From IMG/VR virus record IMGVR_UViG_3300021440_000022, positions 1-64,000 of that record: a stretch of DNA of 64,000 nucleotides; one strand, written 5' to 3'. A model generated the notes under the pieces. The model was not told the origin of the DNA. It searched no databases and worked only from the letters and a program-made list of their open reading frames with translations. Numbering within the stretch: position 1 is the first letter of the stretch; every line of letters starts with the position of its first letter. The translations under genes and the position numbers were made by a program. Shown in pieces: positions 49,272 to 58,458 of the stretch. Source of the stretch: a virus.

Positions 49272-50209
49272 CCACCACCACAAAGACCGAACAGCATGAG
49301 ACCGCCGCCATGCGCCGCGGCACCGAGCAGGAAGCCCTGGCGCGCCAGCACTACGAAGGCGCCACCTCTGGCCCAGCCACCCCGACGTACAACCCGGTGC
49401 TGCAGGAGACCGAGCGGCACGCCATTGCCACGGCCCCTCACCCCCCTGTGCAGGTCATGCCGGCCCAGCAGCAGACGCCGGCCACGTGGGTGGACAACGC
49501 CATCCGCCAGGGCGTCCCGCCCGACCAGCTGCGCATGCTGATGGACCTGTGGAAGGAGTGGAAGGCCGAACTGCGGCGCGAGGCCTTCGCCGCGGCCGTG
49601 GCTGCCTTCCACGCCACCAACCCCGTGGTGGTGAAGGACAAGCGCAACGACCAGTACGGCAGCTACTACACCACGCTCGGGAACCTGGTGCAGAGCGTGA
49701 GCCAGGAGCTGGGCCGGCAGGGCCTGTCCGTGTCCTGGGACCCCGACAACACCGCCGAAGAGGGCTGGGTCACGATCACGTGCACGCTCCAGCACGCAGC
49801 CGGCTACTCGAAGACGACGTCGGTGCGGCTCCCGAACGACGAGTCCGGGAAGAAAAACCCGCTGCAGGAGATCAAGTCCGCGATCACCTACGGCCGGGCC
49901 CTGACGTTCGAGAACGTGCTCGGCCTGGCCGCCATCGCCGAGGCCAACCTTGACGATGACGGCAACGCCGCGGGCGTGCCGCGTGGCGAGGCCGGCGGTC
50001 GCCAGCGCCAGGGTGGTGGTGACAACGCCGGCAAGGAGAAGCTGCTGGATGCCGGCCGCAACAAGGCGCTGGAGGGCATGACGGCGCTGACGAAGTGGTG
50101 GTCGCTGCTGAGCAGCCCCGAGCGCTCCCTCATCACCCCCGACTTCGCGCACATGAAGAAGGCGGCCCGCATTGCCGACGAAGAGAAAGAGCGCGGAGGT
50201 GCGGCATGA
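49268..50209 (+). CDS. erf: Erf-family ssDNA annealing protein
   Basis: GTG start with AAGGAG 7 bases upstream. The 313-residue protein has a disordered N-terminus (1-90), then the ERF core: YGSYYTTLGNLVQSVSQELGRQGLSVSW, TITCTLQHAAGYSKTTSVRLP and QEIKSAITYGRALTFENVLGLA. ERF proteins pair complementary single strands. The exonuclease gene follows with ATGA overlap, the usual two-part recombinase. Confidence 0.9.
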   Translation: MTTTTKTEQHETAAMRRGTEQEALARQHYEGATSGPATPTYNPVLQETERHAIATAPHPPVQVMPAQQQTPATWVDNAIRQGVPPDQLRMLMDLWKEWKAELRREAFAAAVAAFHATNPVVVKDKRNDQYGSYYTTLGNLVQSVSQELGRQGLSVSWDPDNTAEEGWVTITCTLQHAAGYSKTTSVRLPNDESGKKNPLQEIKSAITYGRALTFENVLGLAAIAEANLDDDGNAAGVPRGEAGGRQRQGGGDNAGKEKLLDAGRNKALEGMTALTKWWSLLSSPERSLITPDFAHMKKAARIADEEKERGGAA

Positions 50210-50991
50210 GCCACCCAACCAAGGCGACTTACGTCTACAAGCCCTGCGAGCAGGGCAGCGAGGTCTGGCACAGCCTGCGCGCCGGCGCCTGCACGGCCAG
50301 CCGGTTCACTATCGCCCGCCAGCGCATGAAGCGGTCCGCTGGCGGCCGCGACGTCGGCGCCCCCACGGCTGCGTGCGAGCAGTACGCGTGGCTGCTGGCG
50401 CTGGAGCGCATCGCCGGCAAAGCCCTCTCGGACCCGTTCGAGACCTACGCCATGCGCCGCGGCCGCGAAGAAGAGCAGCCCGGGCGCGAGCTGTACGAGT
50501 GCCGCACGGGCATGGTCATACAGGCCCAGGGGCTGGCCCTCACCATCGACGGCCGGTTCGGCTACAGCACCGACGGCCGGGTCTACGACCAGCCGGGCCT
50601 TGTGGAGATCAAAACGCCGATGGCCCCCGAGAAGGTTGGTGGCGTGTGGGTTGACCCGAAGCCGTTCCTGGACGAGCACATCGACCAGTGCGACGGCGGC
50701 CTCATGATCACCGGCCACGACTGGATCGACCTGGTGGTCTACACGCCTTGGCTTGCAGCCATCGGCAAGGACCTGTTCGTGCACCGGTTCATGCGCAACG
50801 ACGCCCGTATCAAGGCGTTGAAGTCCGACCTGGAGGAGTTCTGGGAACTGACATCCAGCTACGAGCGGGCCCTGCGCGCAGGGTCAGCCGAACCGGCGCC
50901 GAAGCCACCGCCTGCAGCGGCGCCAGCCCCGGCGCCGATCATCAACATCCCCAGCACCGCCCCCGGTGCGCTGCCCGAAACCCTCTTCTGA
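50206..50991 (+). CDS. YqaJ/lambda-exonuclease-like 5'-3' exonuclease
   Basis: ATG at 50206 overlaps the erf stop. The 261-residue protein carries the viral recombinase fold: EVWHSLRAGACTASRF at the start, a REEEQPGRELYE helix, and the PD-(D/E)XK core STDGRVYDQPGLVEIKTP near residue 130. It resects DNA ends for the partner Erf. The Ala/Pro-rich end resembles linkers elsewhere in this phage. Confidence 0.88.
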   Translation: MSHPTKATYVYKPCEQGSEVWHSLRAGACTASRFTIARQRMKRSAGGRDVGAPTAACEQYAWLLALERIAGKALSDPFETYAMRRGREEEQPGRELYECRTGMVIQAQGLALTIDGRFGYSTDGRVYDQPGLVEIKTPMAPEKVGGVWVDPKPFLDEHIDQCDGGLMITGHDWIDLVVYTPWLAAIGKDLFVHRFMRNDARIKALKSDLEEFWELTSSYERALRAGSAEPAPKPPPAAAPAPAPIINIPSTAPGALPETLF

Positions 50992-51001
50992 GAGCAACCA
51001 C

Positions 51002-52258
51002 ATGAGCGAGAAAGACACCATCAAGACCGACGCCGACGCCATGGCGTCCAGCCTGGCCACCGTGCAGACCGCGGTCGCCGGCTTTGACATCATCGCGGCC
51101 GGCATGGTCGCGCTGGCCAAGGCCCATCCCGTTGACGTGGTCGCCGACGCATCGACCAAGGAGGGCATGCAGATCCTGAAGGACGGCTACAGCGCCTACC
51201 GGAACCCCCGCCTGGAGTTGGAGCGCAGGCGCAAGGAGGCCAAGGCGCCCGTCGTGGCCTTGGGCAAGAACATCGACGCCTTCGCCGGGCAGCTGGAGAA
51301 CCAGCTCCGGGTCGGCGAGAACCACTACGGCGGCCAGATTGAGGCCTACAAGGCCGAGCAGGCGCGCAAAGCCGAGGAAGCGCGCCTGGCCGAGGAGCAA
51401 CGCCGGGAGAAGCACGAGAAGGCGCTGGCCGTGATCCGGTCCTACTCGGCCATGGCCACGGGGCTGCCGTCGGCGCGAATCGCCAACGGCATCGCCAAGC
51501 TGGAGGCGATGCGGTTCGGCGCCGAGTGGGAGGAGTATGCGTCCCGGGCCGTGATCGCCCAGACGGAGACGCTGGTGCAGTTGCGGACCATGCTGGACCA
51601 GGCCAAGGCCGCTGAAGCGGCTGCAGAGGCCGAACGCATCCGCCAGGAGGAAGAGGACCGCAAGCGCGAGCAAGAGCGGCAGGACAACGAGCGCAAAGCC
51701 GCCGAACTGAAGGCCGCGGCCGACGCCCTAGCCGCCCAGATGGCTGACCTGAAACGCCGAGAGCAGGAGTTCGATGCCCTGCGCGAGGCCGTGCAGCAGA
51801 CCGATCCGGCGGCCGAGGACAAGGACGCGAACAAGGCCTTCGATGTGTCAGAGGCGCAGGCAGATGCCGCGAGGAACACCCTGGACGCCAAACTCTCTGA
51901 GACGCCTGCGAGCATGCTCACGCCATCCCAGCTCGCGAGCGTGCGCCCGATGGGCCGGCCGCTCCTTGAGCCGCCGGCCGTGCACATGCTGGCCACCGAC
52001 GGCGACAAGGCCAGCCAGCACCAGCAGGTGCGCCTTTCCGTGGTGCCGAAGGCGCCAGAGGAGCCGACGGTGAAGCTTGGCGAGATCAACGCGCTGATGG
52101 GCGAAGGCTTCGCGATGACTGAGGCCTTCGTCACGAAGACGCTGGGCATCGCCAAGCCGACGCCGCCGGCCGGCTCGCGTGGCGTGCTGTTCCTGCCGTC
52201 GCAGGTGCACGAGATCCTGACGGCCCTGGCCGAGCGCGCGCTTTCTTCGAGGCCGTGA
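51002..52258 (+). CDS. coiled-coil protein of the recombination module, 418 aa
   Basis: Residues about 110-290 form a long charged coiled coil (AEEARLAEEQRREKHEKAL and EEDRKREQERQDNERKAAELKAAADALAAQ). The N-terminus is helical and the C-terminal 60 residues look folded (AFVTKTLGIAKPTPPAGSRGVLFLP). Similar coiled-coil genes sit beside phage recombinases (DUF1351-like), but their role is not clear. It may be an assembly partner or nuclease regulator. Confidence 0.75.
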   Translation: MSEKDTIKTDADAMASSLATVQTAVAGFDIIAAGMVALAKAHPVDVVADASTKEGMQILKDGYSAYRNPRLELERRRKEAKAPVVALGKNIDAFAGQLENQLRVGENHYGGQIEAYKAEQARKAEEARLAEEQRREKHEKALAVIRSYSAMATGLPSARIANGIAKLEAMRFGAEWEEYASRAVIAQTETLVQLRTMLDQAKAAEAAAEAERIRQEEEDRKREQERQDNERKAAELKAAADALAAQMADLKRREQEFDALREAVQQTDPAAEDKDANKAFDVSEAQADAARNTLDAKLSETPASMLTPSQLASVRPMGRPLLEPPAVHMLATDGDKASQHQQVRLSVVPKAPEEPTVKLGEINALMGEGFAMTEAFVTKTLGIAKPTPPAGSRGVLFLPSQVHEILTALAERALSSRP

Positions 52259-52261
52259 GCC

Positions 52262-52477
52262 ATGGCCGGTTTGAAGCCATTCATGAGCGGGCACTGCACG
52301 ACGTGCCCTGAGTGCGGGGCCACGGGCGACTACGAACTGCTGGCCCAGCGCGTGCGCGAGATCCAGGAGGCCTGGGCCGCGGCTGGGCGCTATCCTGACA
52401 CCATGGCCGACCGCGCAGCCATTGAGCACGCGATCGACCTGGCTGTGGCAGCCATCGGCAAGGAACCTGGTCCGTGA
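52262..52477 (+). CDS. 71-aa protein with CxxC
   Basis: The N-terminal CTTCPECGATGDYEL contains three Cys in a zinc-ribbon half, then a helix (AQRVREIQEAWAAAGRYP). It overlaps the next gene as GTGA. Unknown. Confidence 0.65.
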   Translation: MAGLKPFMSGHCTTCPECGATGDYELLAQRVREIQEAWAAAGRYPDTMADRAAIEHAIDLAVAAIGKEPGP

Positions 52478-52941
52478 GGCGCAGCATGTTCAAACGCCTG
52501 ATACCGGAGCGGAAGCGGTCTGTGCCGACACCTGGCACCGGCCGCGGCGTGCACGCGCGCAGCCCCGACACCGTCGTGGCTGTGCCCAAGGAGGACGTGC
52601 CGCGCTGCGAGGACTACCTGCGCTACGTGGCGAGCCTGCCCTGCTGGCTCTGCGGGGCCGAGGGGCGGTCCCAAGCCGCCCATTCGGATGAGGGAAAGGG
52701 CGAGCGCATCAAGGCCGGCGACGATCGCGCGTTTGCCCTGTGCGCAGACCAGCTTGGCAAGCCCGGGTGCCACCACGCCATGGGCACGGCCGGCACGTTC
52801 ACGCGCGATGCCCGCCGGCGCCTTGAGCGCCAGGCCGTGGCCTACACGCAGCACGTGCTGATCGAGCGCTCGGCCGGCGACCCGAAGCTGCGGGCGGTGC
52901 TGGTCAAGGTGCGGCTGCTGCCGCCGTTGGAGCCGGCATGA
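52474..52941 (+). CDS. HNH nuclease-like protein (Ref/DUF968-type)
   Basis: The 155-residue protein has a basic N-terminus and a zinc/HNH region: YLRYVASLPCWLCGAEGRSQAAHSDEGKG, then FALCADQLGKPGCHHAMGTAG. This matches the Ref-type recombination-enhancing nucleases as I recall them (His-rich H...CHH). GTG start. It sits in the recombination block and may cut recombination intermediates. Confidence 0.78.
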   Translation: MRRSMFKRLIPERKRSVPTPGTGRGVHARSPDTVVAVPKEDVPRCEDYLRYVASLPCWLCGAEGRSQAAHSDEGKGERIKAGDDRAFALCADQLGKPGCHHAMGTAGTFTRDARRRLERQAVAYTQHVLIERSAGDPKLRAVLVKVRLLPPLEPA

Positions 52942-53333
52942 AGAAGCAGCTTCGGTGGCGGTACTACTGCGACCACTGTCGCAAGGCCGGTGGACAGGCC
53001 AAGGCGATGGAGAAGCACGAGGCCGTGTGCACCATGAACCCTGCCCGGGTTTGCGGCATGTGCAAGTTCGCCGACCTGGAGCAGGTGCCGCTGGCCGACC
53101 TGCAGGCGGCATGGCTTCGGCTGACGTTCGCGGAGGTCAGAGAGATGGCCGGCGGGTGTCCGGCCTGCATGCTGGCAGTGATGCGACAGGACAACGAGCC
53201 ACATCCTGACTACGACGACCGGGCCGCCTACGAAGACTACGAACGCCGCCACGCGAGCGAATTCGACTTCAAGCAGGCGGCGAAGGAATGGCTCAGCGAG
53301 TTCGGGCGACGCCGCTGTGAAGAAGGTTACTGA
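52938..53333 (+). CDS. zinc-binding phage protein, 131 aa
   Basis: C-x2-C-HCRKAGG at residues 11-16, HEAVC, CGMCK and CPAC form up to four CxxC-type sites. The rest is helical (LADLQAAWLRLTFAEVREMAGG). ATGA-linked to the HNH gene. It may bind nucleic acid; function unknown. Confidence 0.72.
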   Translation: MKKQLRWRYYCDHCRKAGGQAKAMEKHEAVCTMNPARVCGMCKFADLEQVPLADLQAAWLRLTFAEVREMAGGCPACMLAVMRQDNEPHPDYDDRAAYEDYERRHASEFDFKQAAKEWLSEFGRRRCEEGY

Positions 53334-53336
53334 GCC

Positions 53337-53819
53337 ATGACAGAACACGACGCCTTCGTCCGCGTATTCGTGCTGGACTCCGAGCAGGCTTGCGCCCAGC
53401 TCTGGGCCGTGCTCAAGCAGCGCCACGAGATTGCCCAGTGGGGCCAGGTGCTGCAGGTTGTGGTGTCGAAGCGTTCGCCGACGCGCCGGGCCGACCAGAA
53501 CAGGAAAATGTGGAAGGCCTACTTGGAACCCATATCCCAGCAGGCGCGCGCGAACGGACATGCCATCCGCGCCGAGGACTGGCACCTGGTGCTCAAGGCC
53601 ATGTTCCTGCCGGAGGTGTGCGCCAAGGGCATCCACAAGTGGACGTACAAGGACAACGGCGACCGCGAACTGACCATGTCCACAGGCGACCTGAACGAAA
53701 ACGAGTTCGAGGTGTACCTGCACGAGATCGGCAGCTACGCCACACACGACCTGGGGGTTCGCCTCCCAGCCAACCCCAGAGACCTGCAAGGGTCGCAATA
53801 CGAGGAACCTGAAGCATGA
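53337..53819 (+). CDS. ninB: NinB-like recombination protein
   Basis: The 160-residue protein has the NinB marks: VVVSKRSPTRRADQNRKMWKAYLEPISQQ in the first half and WHLVLKAMFLPE and FEVYLHEIGSYATHDLGVRLP in the second. NinB (lambda Orf family) helps Beta-type annealing and replaces RecFOR functions. It lies beside the Erf/exonuclease pair. Confidence 0.85.
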   Translation: MTEHDAFVRVFVLDSEQACAQLWAVLKQRHEIAQWGQVLQVVVSKRSPTRRADQNRKMWKAYLEPISQQARANGHAIRAEDWHLVLKAMFLPEVCAKGIHKWTYKDNGDRELTMSTGDLNENEFEVYLHEIGSYATHDLGVRLPANPRDLQGSQYEEPEA

Positions 53820-54766
53820 AACTGAAGCAGTTTGGACTGACCGTCTGGACCCCGGCGCGCTGCAAGCACGTGGCCAAGCGCGAGGAGAACCATGGCGACG
53901 ACTTGGTGGACGCCATGACCATTCACTACGAGATCGAGTTCACGAACGACCGCCTCGACGACTGGTTCCCTGGCCTGCGCCATGCCCTCTACATGGCCAA
54001 GAACACCACCAGCACAATCGACGGCGTGCCGGAGGTGACACCCGACAAGCGCACGGACCTGATTGAGTCGCCGCACCACCTCAAGACCGAGTGCGCCGGC
54101 TACATGCTCTACATGCGCCGCGGCGCCGGCCACTCGAAGCCGATGCAGGTTGAGTGGGCCGGCGTTGACGCCAAGGACTTCAAGCTGGACGCGAAGGCTG
54201 GCGGCCTGTGCAAGCTCGGTTTCAAGACCAACCTCTCCGGACTGGACCCGGAGACCATGGGCCGGCTCGCAAGCATGGGCGGCCGCGACGTGGAGATCAT
54301 GTTCGTGCCGCCGAAGCTGCAGGAGGGGACGATGCCCGATGGGCACCAGCCGCCGAAGGGGAAGGTCAAGCCGACCTCTTCCAAGCAGATGCGGATCCCT
54401 GGCGCGGGCGACGGTGCCGAGCCGGTCGGCGGCGAACAGCCGGCCGGAGGAGCTCCAGAGACGCCGGCGGCCGAGATCAACCCGTTCAAGTTCAGCGTGC
54501 GAGACGGCGAGATCATTGACAACAACCCAGGCGCCGGCAACCCGTTCGTCGTCGGTGACCCGCCCAGCGCCACGGAACTGTTCCTGGATGCGCATGCGCC
54601 CGAGATCGGCGAGTTTCCTGACGATGGCAGCGGCGACGCCGAGCCCGATGACGAAGGCGATGGCGAGGACGACGCGGCTGCAAGCACCGGCCTGGCCGAC
54701 GACGTCGTGCCAGAGCGCTCGGTGAAGCGGGGGTCCGCCATTTCCGGCAAGAAGTCGAAGAAGTAG
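53816..54766 (+). CDS. 316-aa protein with acidic tail (recombination block)
   Basis: Residues 1-170 look folded (LTVWTPARCKHVAKREE, IHYEIEFTNDRLDDWFPGLRHALYM, KPMQVEWAGVDAKDFKLDAKAGG). The rest is a Pro/Gly linker, then a strongly acidic run (DDEGDGEDDAAAS) and a basic end (SAISGKKSKK). The acidic tail resembles ssDNA-binding proteins, but I see no OB-fold signature. ATGA-linked to ninB. Confidence 0.75.
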   Translation: MKLKQFGLTVWTPARCKHVAKREENHGDDLVDAMTIHYEIEFTNDRLDDWFPGLRHALYMAKNTTSTIDGVPEVTPDKRTDLIESPHHLKTECAGYMLYMRRGAGHSKPMQVEWAGVDAKDFKLDAKAGGLCKLGFKTNLSGLDPETMGRLASMGGRDVEIMFVPPKLQEGTMPDGHQPPKGKVKPTSSKQMRIPGAGDGAEPVGGEQPAGGAPETPAAEINPFKFSVRDGEIIDNNPGAGNPFVVGDPPSATELFLDAHAPEIGEFPDDGSGDAEPDDEGDGEDDAAASTGLADDVVPERSVKRGSAISGKKSKK

Positions 54767-54827
54767 CACCTACGACGGGCAAGCCACCGGCCCACCACGG
54801 TGGCGAACACAGCAAGGAGAGAACAGC

Positions 54828-55109
54828 ATGATTCCACCAACAGTTGGCCGCCGCGTGTGGTACTGGCCCAAGAAGGACGAGAAGGTCAAGTCCGACCACG
54901 AGCAACCGTTCGATGCCGGCATCGTCCACGTCAACGGCGACGGCACCGTGAACCTGGACGTGAAGAACGAATACGGGTACCCGCTGACTGGCAAGCACCA
55001 CATCACGCTGGTCGAGAGCCCGGACAAGGCCGTGCCTGGGCAAGCCAGCTGGATGCCATACCAGGTCGGCCAGGCCAAGCAGCCCCAGACCACCCAGATC
55101 ATCCCCTGA
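54828..55109 (+). CDS. 93-aa barrel-like protein
   Basis: AAGGAGAGAACAGC precedes the ATG. The product starts like small SH3-type barrels seen in phages: GRRVWYWPKKDEKV, PFDAGIVHVNGDGTVNLDVKN, and HHITLVE. Unknown function. Confidence 0.7.
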   Translation: MIPPTVGRRVWYWPKKDEKVKSDHEQPFDAGIVHVNGDGTVNLDVKNEYGYPLTGKHHITLVESPDKAVPGQASWMPYQVGQAKQPQTTQIIP

Positions 55110-55146
55110 CCACACCAATTCCAAACCACCACCACTGGACACCACC

Positions 55147-55434
55147 ATGCCCGCATCCACCATCCCACTGACCCTCACGCCCGAATCCTCGCAACTGCAC
55201 GGCTACGGCTACGACCCCAAAACCCAGACGCTGGCGCTGGAGTTCAACAGCAACCACGCCACGAAGACCTATCACTACCCGGGCTTCACGCCCGAGCAGT
55301 TCGAGGCGCTGAAGAACGCCGCGGCCGAGTCAATCGGCAGCCACTTCTACAAGCACATCAAGAAGCAATGGGAGGGCAAGTTCCAGATCCTCTACAAGGA
55401 CGTGGCCACCGACCACGACCCGCTGGAAAGCTGA
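55147..55434 (+). CDS. KTSC-domain protein
   Basis: The 95-residue product fits the KTSC family: SSQLHGYGYDPKTQTLALEF, TYHYPGFTPEQFEALKNAAAESIGSHFYKHI. KTSC domains are common beside nucleases and tRNA-ligases, role poorly known; some are thought to bind RNA. ACCACCACCACTGG lies upstream of the ATG rather than a clear ribosome site. Confidence 0.82.
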   Translation: MPASTIPLTLTPESSQLHGYGYDPKTQTLALEFNSNHATKTYHYPGFTPEQFEALKNAAAESIGSHFYKHIKKQWEGKFQILYKDVATDHDPLES

Positions 55435-55446
55435 AGCTGCGCCGGC

Positions 55447-55665
55447 GTGATTCAGCTCGAACCCACCAGCGCCGCACCGTGGGCGCGCGAGATGATCGCC
55501 GAGGAGGCCGTGCGCATGCGCGGCCTCGAAGGCAACGCCCGCAAGTACGCGGCCAAGCACGCCGTGGCTCGCCAGGCGTCCACCTACGTCGCCGAGGCCT
55601 ATGCAGAAGCAGCGATCCTGCTGGAGAAGCGTCTGGCCGGCATCAACCCAGTGAGCACCGTGTGA
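55447..55665 (+). CDS. 72-aa helical protein
   Basis: GTG start 12 bases after the KTSC stop. Entirely helical product (APWAREMIAEEAVRMRGLEG, RQASTYVAEAYAEAAILLEKRL). Unknown. Confidence 0.65.
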   Translation: MIQLEPTSAAPWAREMIAEEAVRMRGLEGNARKYAAKHAVARQASTYVAEAYAEAAILLEKRLAGINPVSTV

Positions 55666-56201
55666 CAACACCGACCCACACCCATACCCTCGCTGTCATG
55701 GCGGTCAGCCAGGCCGCCTTCATGGAGATCCACGCCAACCTGCTTGGCGCTGGCTATGAGCACGCGATTGCCAAGGAAGCCGACGGCACGGACATGCTGG
55801 ACATGACCGGCATCGGCCTTGTTCCCAACGACAACAGTGGGCCCGCGCACGCCGAGCACATGGACGCCGGCGACTGCCCGATACCGCCCGGGCTCATCGG
55901 CACCGTGACCGGACGCGACTGGCTGCTGCGCGAGGCCGTGCGCGTCATGCAGGCAGCGCAGGACCTGGGCTTCGTACTCACCATCGACCTGGTGCCGCGA
56001 CGGCCGCTGGCGATGGGCAACTACGAGGCGCTGGCGACCGTACGGCCAGCGCGCGGACCGCGTGGCGACTACGAGCCGCCGGTGCCAGATGGTTTCGACC
56101 CAGATTCCTACGACTGGAGGAAGGCCAGCGCCGATGCGCAGCCGCTCCACGAGGTCCAGTCGGTGCTCACCTGCCACGCTGCGAAGGACGACCTGGTATG
56201 A
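55662..56201 (+). CDS. 179-aa protein
   Basis: GTGA overlap start; a His/Thr-rich leader precedes MAVSQAAFMEIHANLLGAGYEH. The middle has CPIPPGLIGTVTGRDWLLREAVRVMQAAQDLGF. The C-terminus is Pro-rich. Unknown. Confidence 0.7.
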   Translation: MTTPTHTHTLAVMAVSQAAFMEIHANLLGAGYEHAIAKEADGTDMLDMTGIGLVPNDNSGPAHAEHMDAGDCPIPPGLIGTVTGRDWLLREAVRVMQAAQDLGFVLTIDLVPRRPLAMGNYEALATVRPARGPRGDYEPPVPDGFDPDSYDWRKASADAQPLHEVQSVLTCHAAKDDLV

Positions 56202-56737
56202 GCTACGTGCCTGAACCAAGCTCCGTGGCCGCTCGTGTTATCGCACTCCTGAGAGCGAAACCTCCTGGCGCGCTGATTACCAATGCCGAGCTTTCCCACC
56301 AGCTCGGCGTCCCAGCTTCTTCATTCGCCGGCTGTCTCACGTCGGCCGTGAACGCTGGCCTCGTGCACAAGCGCTGGCACGACATCGCCGGCGGCCGCAG
56401 CACTATCTGCTGGGTCCTGGGCCCGCGGGTGGTGGAGCCTGTGGGGCTGCCTCAAGATGTGCCGCAGGACCACTCCCCTGCGCCAGCAGCTGAACCAGCC
56501 GTGACCGCCATTGCCACCAATGGCGGCGAGCCTGACCCAGTGACCGTTGAGATCAAGTCAATTCTTGACCAGCAGGAGGCGACAGCACCGGCGCCGGCAG
56601 GTGCGCCAGAGTCTTTCGCCTGCGCGCTCTTCAACGACGGCCGCCTCTACCTCGAACTCGGCGACGAAACGATGACGCTGCAGGTAGAGCACACGCGCGC
56701 CCTTCTCGCCTACCTCGAACGCGTGGCGATGCCGTGA
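56198..56737 (+). CDS. winged-HTH-like protein, 179 aa
   Basis: Residues 8-65 look like a winged HTH (VAARVIALLRAKPPGALITNAELSHQLGVPASSFAGCLTSAVNAGLV, then HDIAGGRSTICWVLG). A Pro/Ala linker and a C-terminal beta domain (ALFNDGRLYLELGDETMTLQVEHTRALLAYLERV) follow. Probable DNA-binding regulator; inferred. Confidence 0.74.
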   Translation: MSYVPEPSSVAARVIALLRAKPPGALITNAELSHQLGVPASSFAGCLTSAVNAGLVHKRWHDIAGGRSTICWVLGPRVVEPVGLPQDVPQDHSPAPAAEPAVTAIATNGGEPDPVTVEIKSILDQQEATAPAPAGAPESFACALFNDGRLYLELGDETMTLQVEHTRALLAYLERVAMP

Positions 56738-56988
56738 AGAAGCCGCCGCCGGCCGCATGGTCCATGCAGAAGCTGCGCGTCAGCTTTGGCACCGTGCCGG
56801 AGGCGCTCTCGTTCATCGTGCTGCCGCAGTGCAGGCGCGCGAACAGTGGCCAGGTTTGGCAGGTGATGAGGGTCCGCGGCCGCACGCTGCACTGCATGGT
56901 GATGCCGCCGGACCACGACTACAGCAAGGAGCCCGCAGACACCGTCTACCTGTGGTGGGAGTGGGCGACACGGAAAAGGAGGCCATGA
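56734..56988 (+). CDS. 84-aa small beta protein
   Basis: ATGA overlap start. The product has strands (LRVSFGTVPEALSFIVLP, VWQVMRVRGRTLHCMVMPP) and ends in YLWWEWATRKRRP. It overlaps the next gene by four bases. Unknown. Confidence 0.67.
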   Translation: MKKPPPAAWSMQKLRVSFGTVPEALSFIVLPQCRRANSGQVWQVMRVRGRTLHCMVMPPDHDYSKEPADTVYLWWEWATRKRRP

Positions 56989-57962
56989 TGGCCGTCAAAA
57001 CCAGAATCGAATGGTGCGACAGCACTGCCAACTACTGGCGCGGCTGCACCGAGGTGTCCAAGGAGGAAAGTGGCGGCGGCGGCTGCGACAACTGCTACGC
57101 CGAGTCCATGAACAACTGGCTCCACGGCGGCGAGAACTGGGGGCCCGGCGCGCCGCGGCACAAGTACGACACGACCTCGCGAATCGTGCGGTCCTGGCAG
57201 CGCCAGGCCAGCAGGTTCGCGCAAGAGCACGGCCGGCGGCGGCGCATCTTCGTCAACAGCACCGCCGACACCTTCGACAACGAGGTGGAGCAGGCTTGGC
57301 GTGAGGAAATCTGGGACGACATCCGCGCGTGCCCGGACCTGCTGTTCATGGTCCTCACGAAGCGCATTGGCAACGCCCGTGGCATGCTCCCGGCCGACTG
57401 GGGGTGCGGCTACCCCAACGTCATGCTGCTGGCCACCGTGGTGAACCAGCGCGAGGTGGACCGCGACGTGCCGAAGCTGCTGGCCCTGCCAGCCAGGTGG
57501 CGCGGAATCAGCGTGGAGCCGCAGTTGGGGCCGATCGACCTGACCAGGGTGAACCCAGAGACGGCCGGCTGGAAAGAGCGCGAGAGGTATGGTGACGTGC
57601 TGCGTGGCGTCATGCTCGAACAAGAGCTGGTCGACAATCGCCGGTCAGCAGAGTGCCCGTTGGACGGCAAGTTGGACCTTGTCATCAACGGCGGCGAGAG
57701 CGGTCGCCGAGCCAGGCCATCGCACCCGGCGTGGTTCAGGTCACTGCGCGACCAGTGCGAGGAAGCCGGCACGGCCTACCTGCTGAAGCAGATTGGCGAG
57801 TGGGTTGCGCGCGAGGCGGTGGAAGACACCCGCGCCGACCCGCCGAAGTCGCTGGTCTACGTCGCCAAGCACGACATGACCTACCGCCGCGTCGGAAAGA
57901 ACGCGGCCGGCCGCGCGCTGGACGGCCGCGAGCACATCGCATTCCCGAAGGATTTCAGATGA
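56985..57962 (+). CDS. DUF5131 (phage Gp37/Gp68-like) protein
   Basis: A 325-residue protein of the DUF5131 family: TRIEWCDSTANYWRGCTEVSKE, then CDNCYAESM, FVNSTADTFDN, LFMVLTKRI, ISVEPQLGPIDL, LDLVINGGESGRRARP and WFRSLRDQCEEAGTAYLLKQIGEW. The CxxC cluster with C-terminal TIM-barrel-like strands is reminiscent of radical SAM enzymes, though biochemical activity is not known to me. Two in-frame ATGs (56985, 56988); the first overlaps the upstream stop. Confidence 0.88.
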   Translation: MMAVKTRIEWCDSTANYWRGCTEVSKEESGGGGCDNCYAESMNNWLHGGENWGPGAPRHKYDTTSRIVRSWQRQASRFAQEHGRRRRIFVNSTADTFDNEVEQAWREEIWDDIRACPDLLFMVLTKRIGNARGMLPADWGCGYPNVMLLATVVNQREVDRDVPKLLALPARWRGISVEPQLGPIDLTRVNPETAGWKERERYGDVLRGVMLEQELVDNRRSAECPLDGKLDLVINGGESGRRARPSHPAWFRSLRDQCEEAGTAYLLKQIGEWVAREAVEDTRADPPKSLVYVAKHDMTYRRVGKNAAGRALDGREHIAFPKDFR

Positions 57963-58198
57963 GCGCCGGCGGTGACGAGGACCCACGGATGTGGGACTAC
58001 TGGCGCAACAAGTACGGGCACGATGAGGCCCTGCGCCTGTACTACCCCAACACCATATCGGCCGCGCCTGAACTGCGCGTGTGGCTGCAGCAGCAGCTGG
58101 CTGCGCAGCAGGCGATCGACGCGCACATGGCCAAGCTGGCCGCCGAGGCCGAGCGCGCAAACCCGGATGGCAATGCCTCCGAATGGTGGACCAAATGA
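57959..58198 (+). CDS. 79-aa helical protein
   Basis: ATGA overlap start. Product: DPRMWDYWRNKYGHDEALRLYY at the front and a Gln/Ala-rich helix (WLQQQLAAQQAIDAHMAKLAAEAERA). Unknown. Confidence 0.67.
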   Translation: MSAGGDEDPRMWDYWRNKYGHDEALRLYYPNTISAAPELRVWLQQQLAAQQAIDAHMAKLAAEAERANPDGNASEWWTK

Positions 58199-58458
58199 CC
58201 AGCCTTGCACTTCTCATCGACCTCACGCCGCACCAGCCCATCGAATGCGCCATGTGCGGGGCCGTGGGCCCCTTCGACTGCGCCGTTCCCTACTACTGCG
58301 GGCCCGTGCTCGAAGGGCAGAGCCAGGGCGGCTACCGCTGCGTGTGCAGGACCTGCTATCGGAGGTGGGAGGACTGGAGCGAACGAATCACCCGCGAGCG
58401 GGCCCAGGCTGCCGCGCTCAGCTGGGACCAGTGGAAACCATCGAGGGATATTCAATGA
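58195..58458 (+). CDS. 87-aa zinc-ribbon-like protein
   Basis: ATGA overlap start. CAMCGAVGPFDC and CVCRTCYRRW form a plausible four-Cys zinc site in an 87-residue protein. Unknown; may bind nucleic acid. Confidence 0.67.
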   Translation: MTSLALLIDLTPHQPIECAMCGAVGPFDCAVPYYCGPVLEGQSQGGYRCVCRTCYRRWEDWSERITRERAQAAALSWDQWKPSRDIQ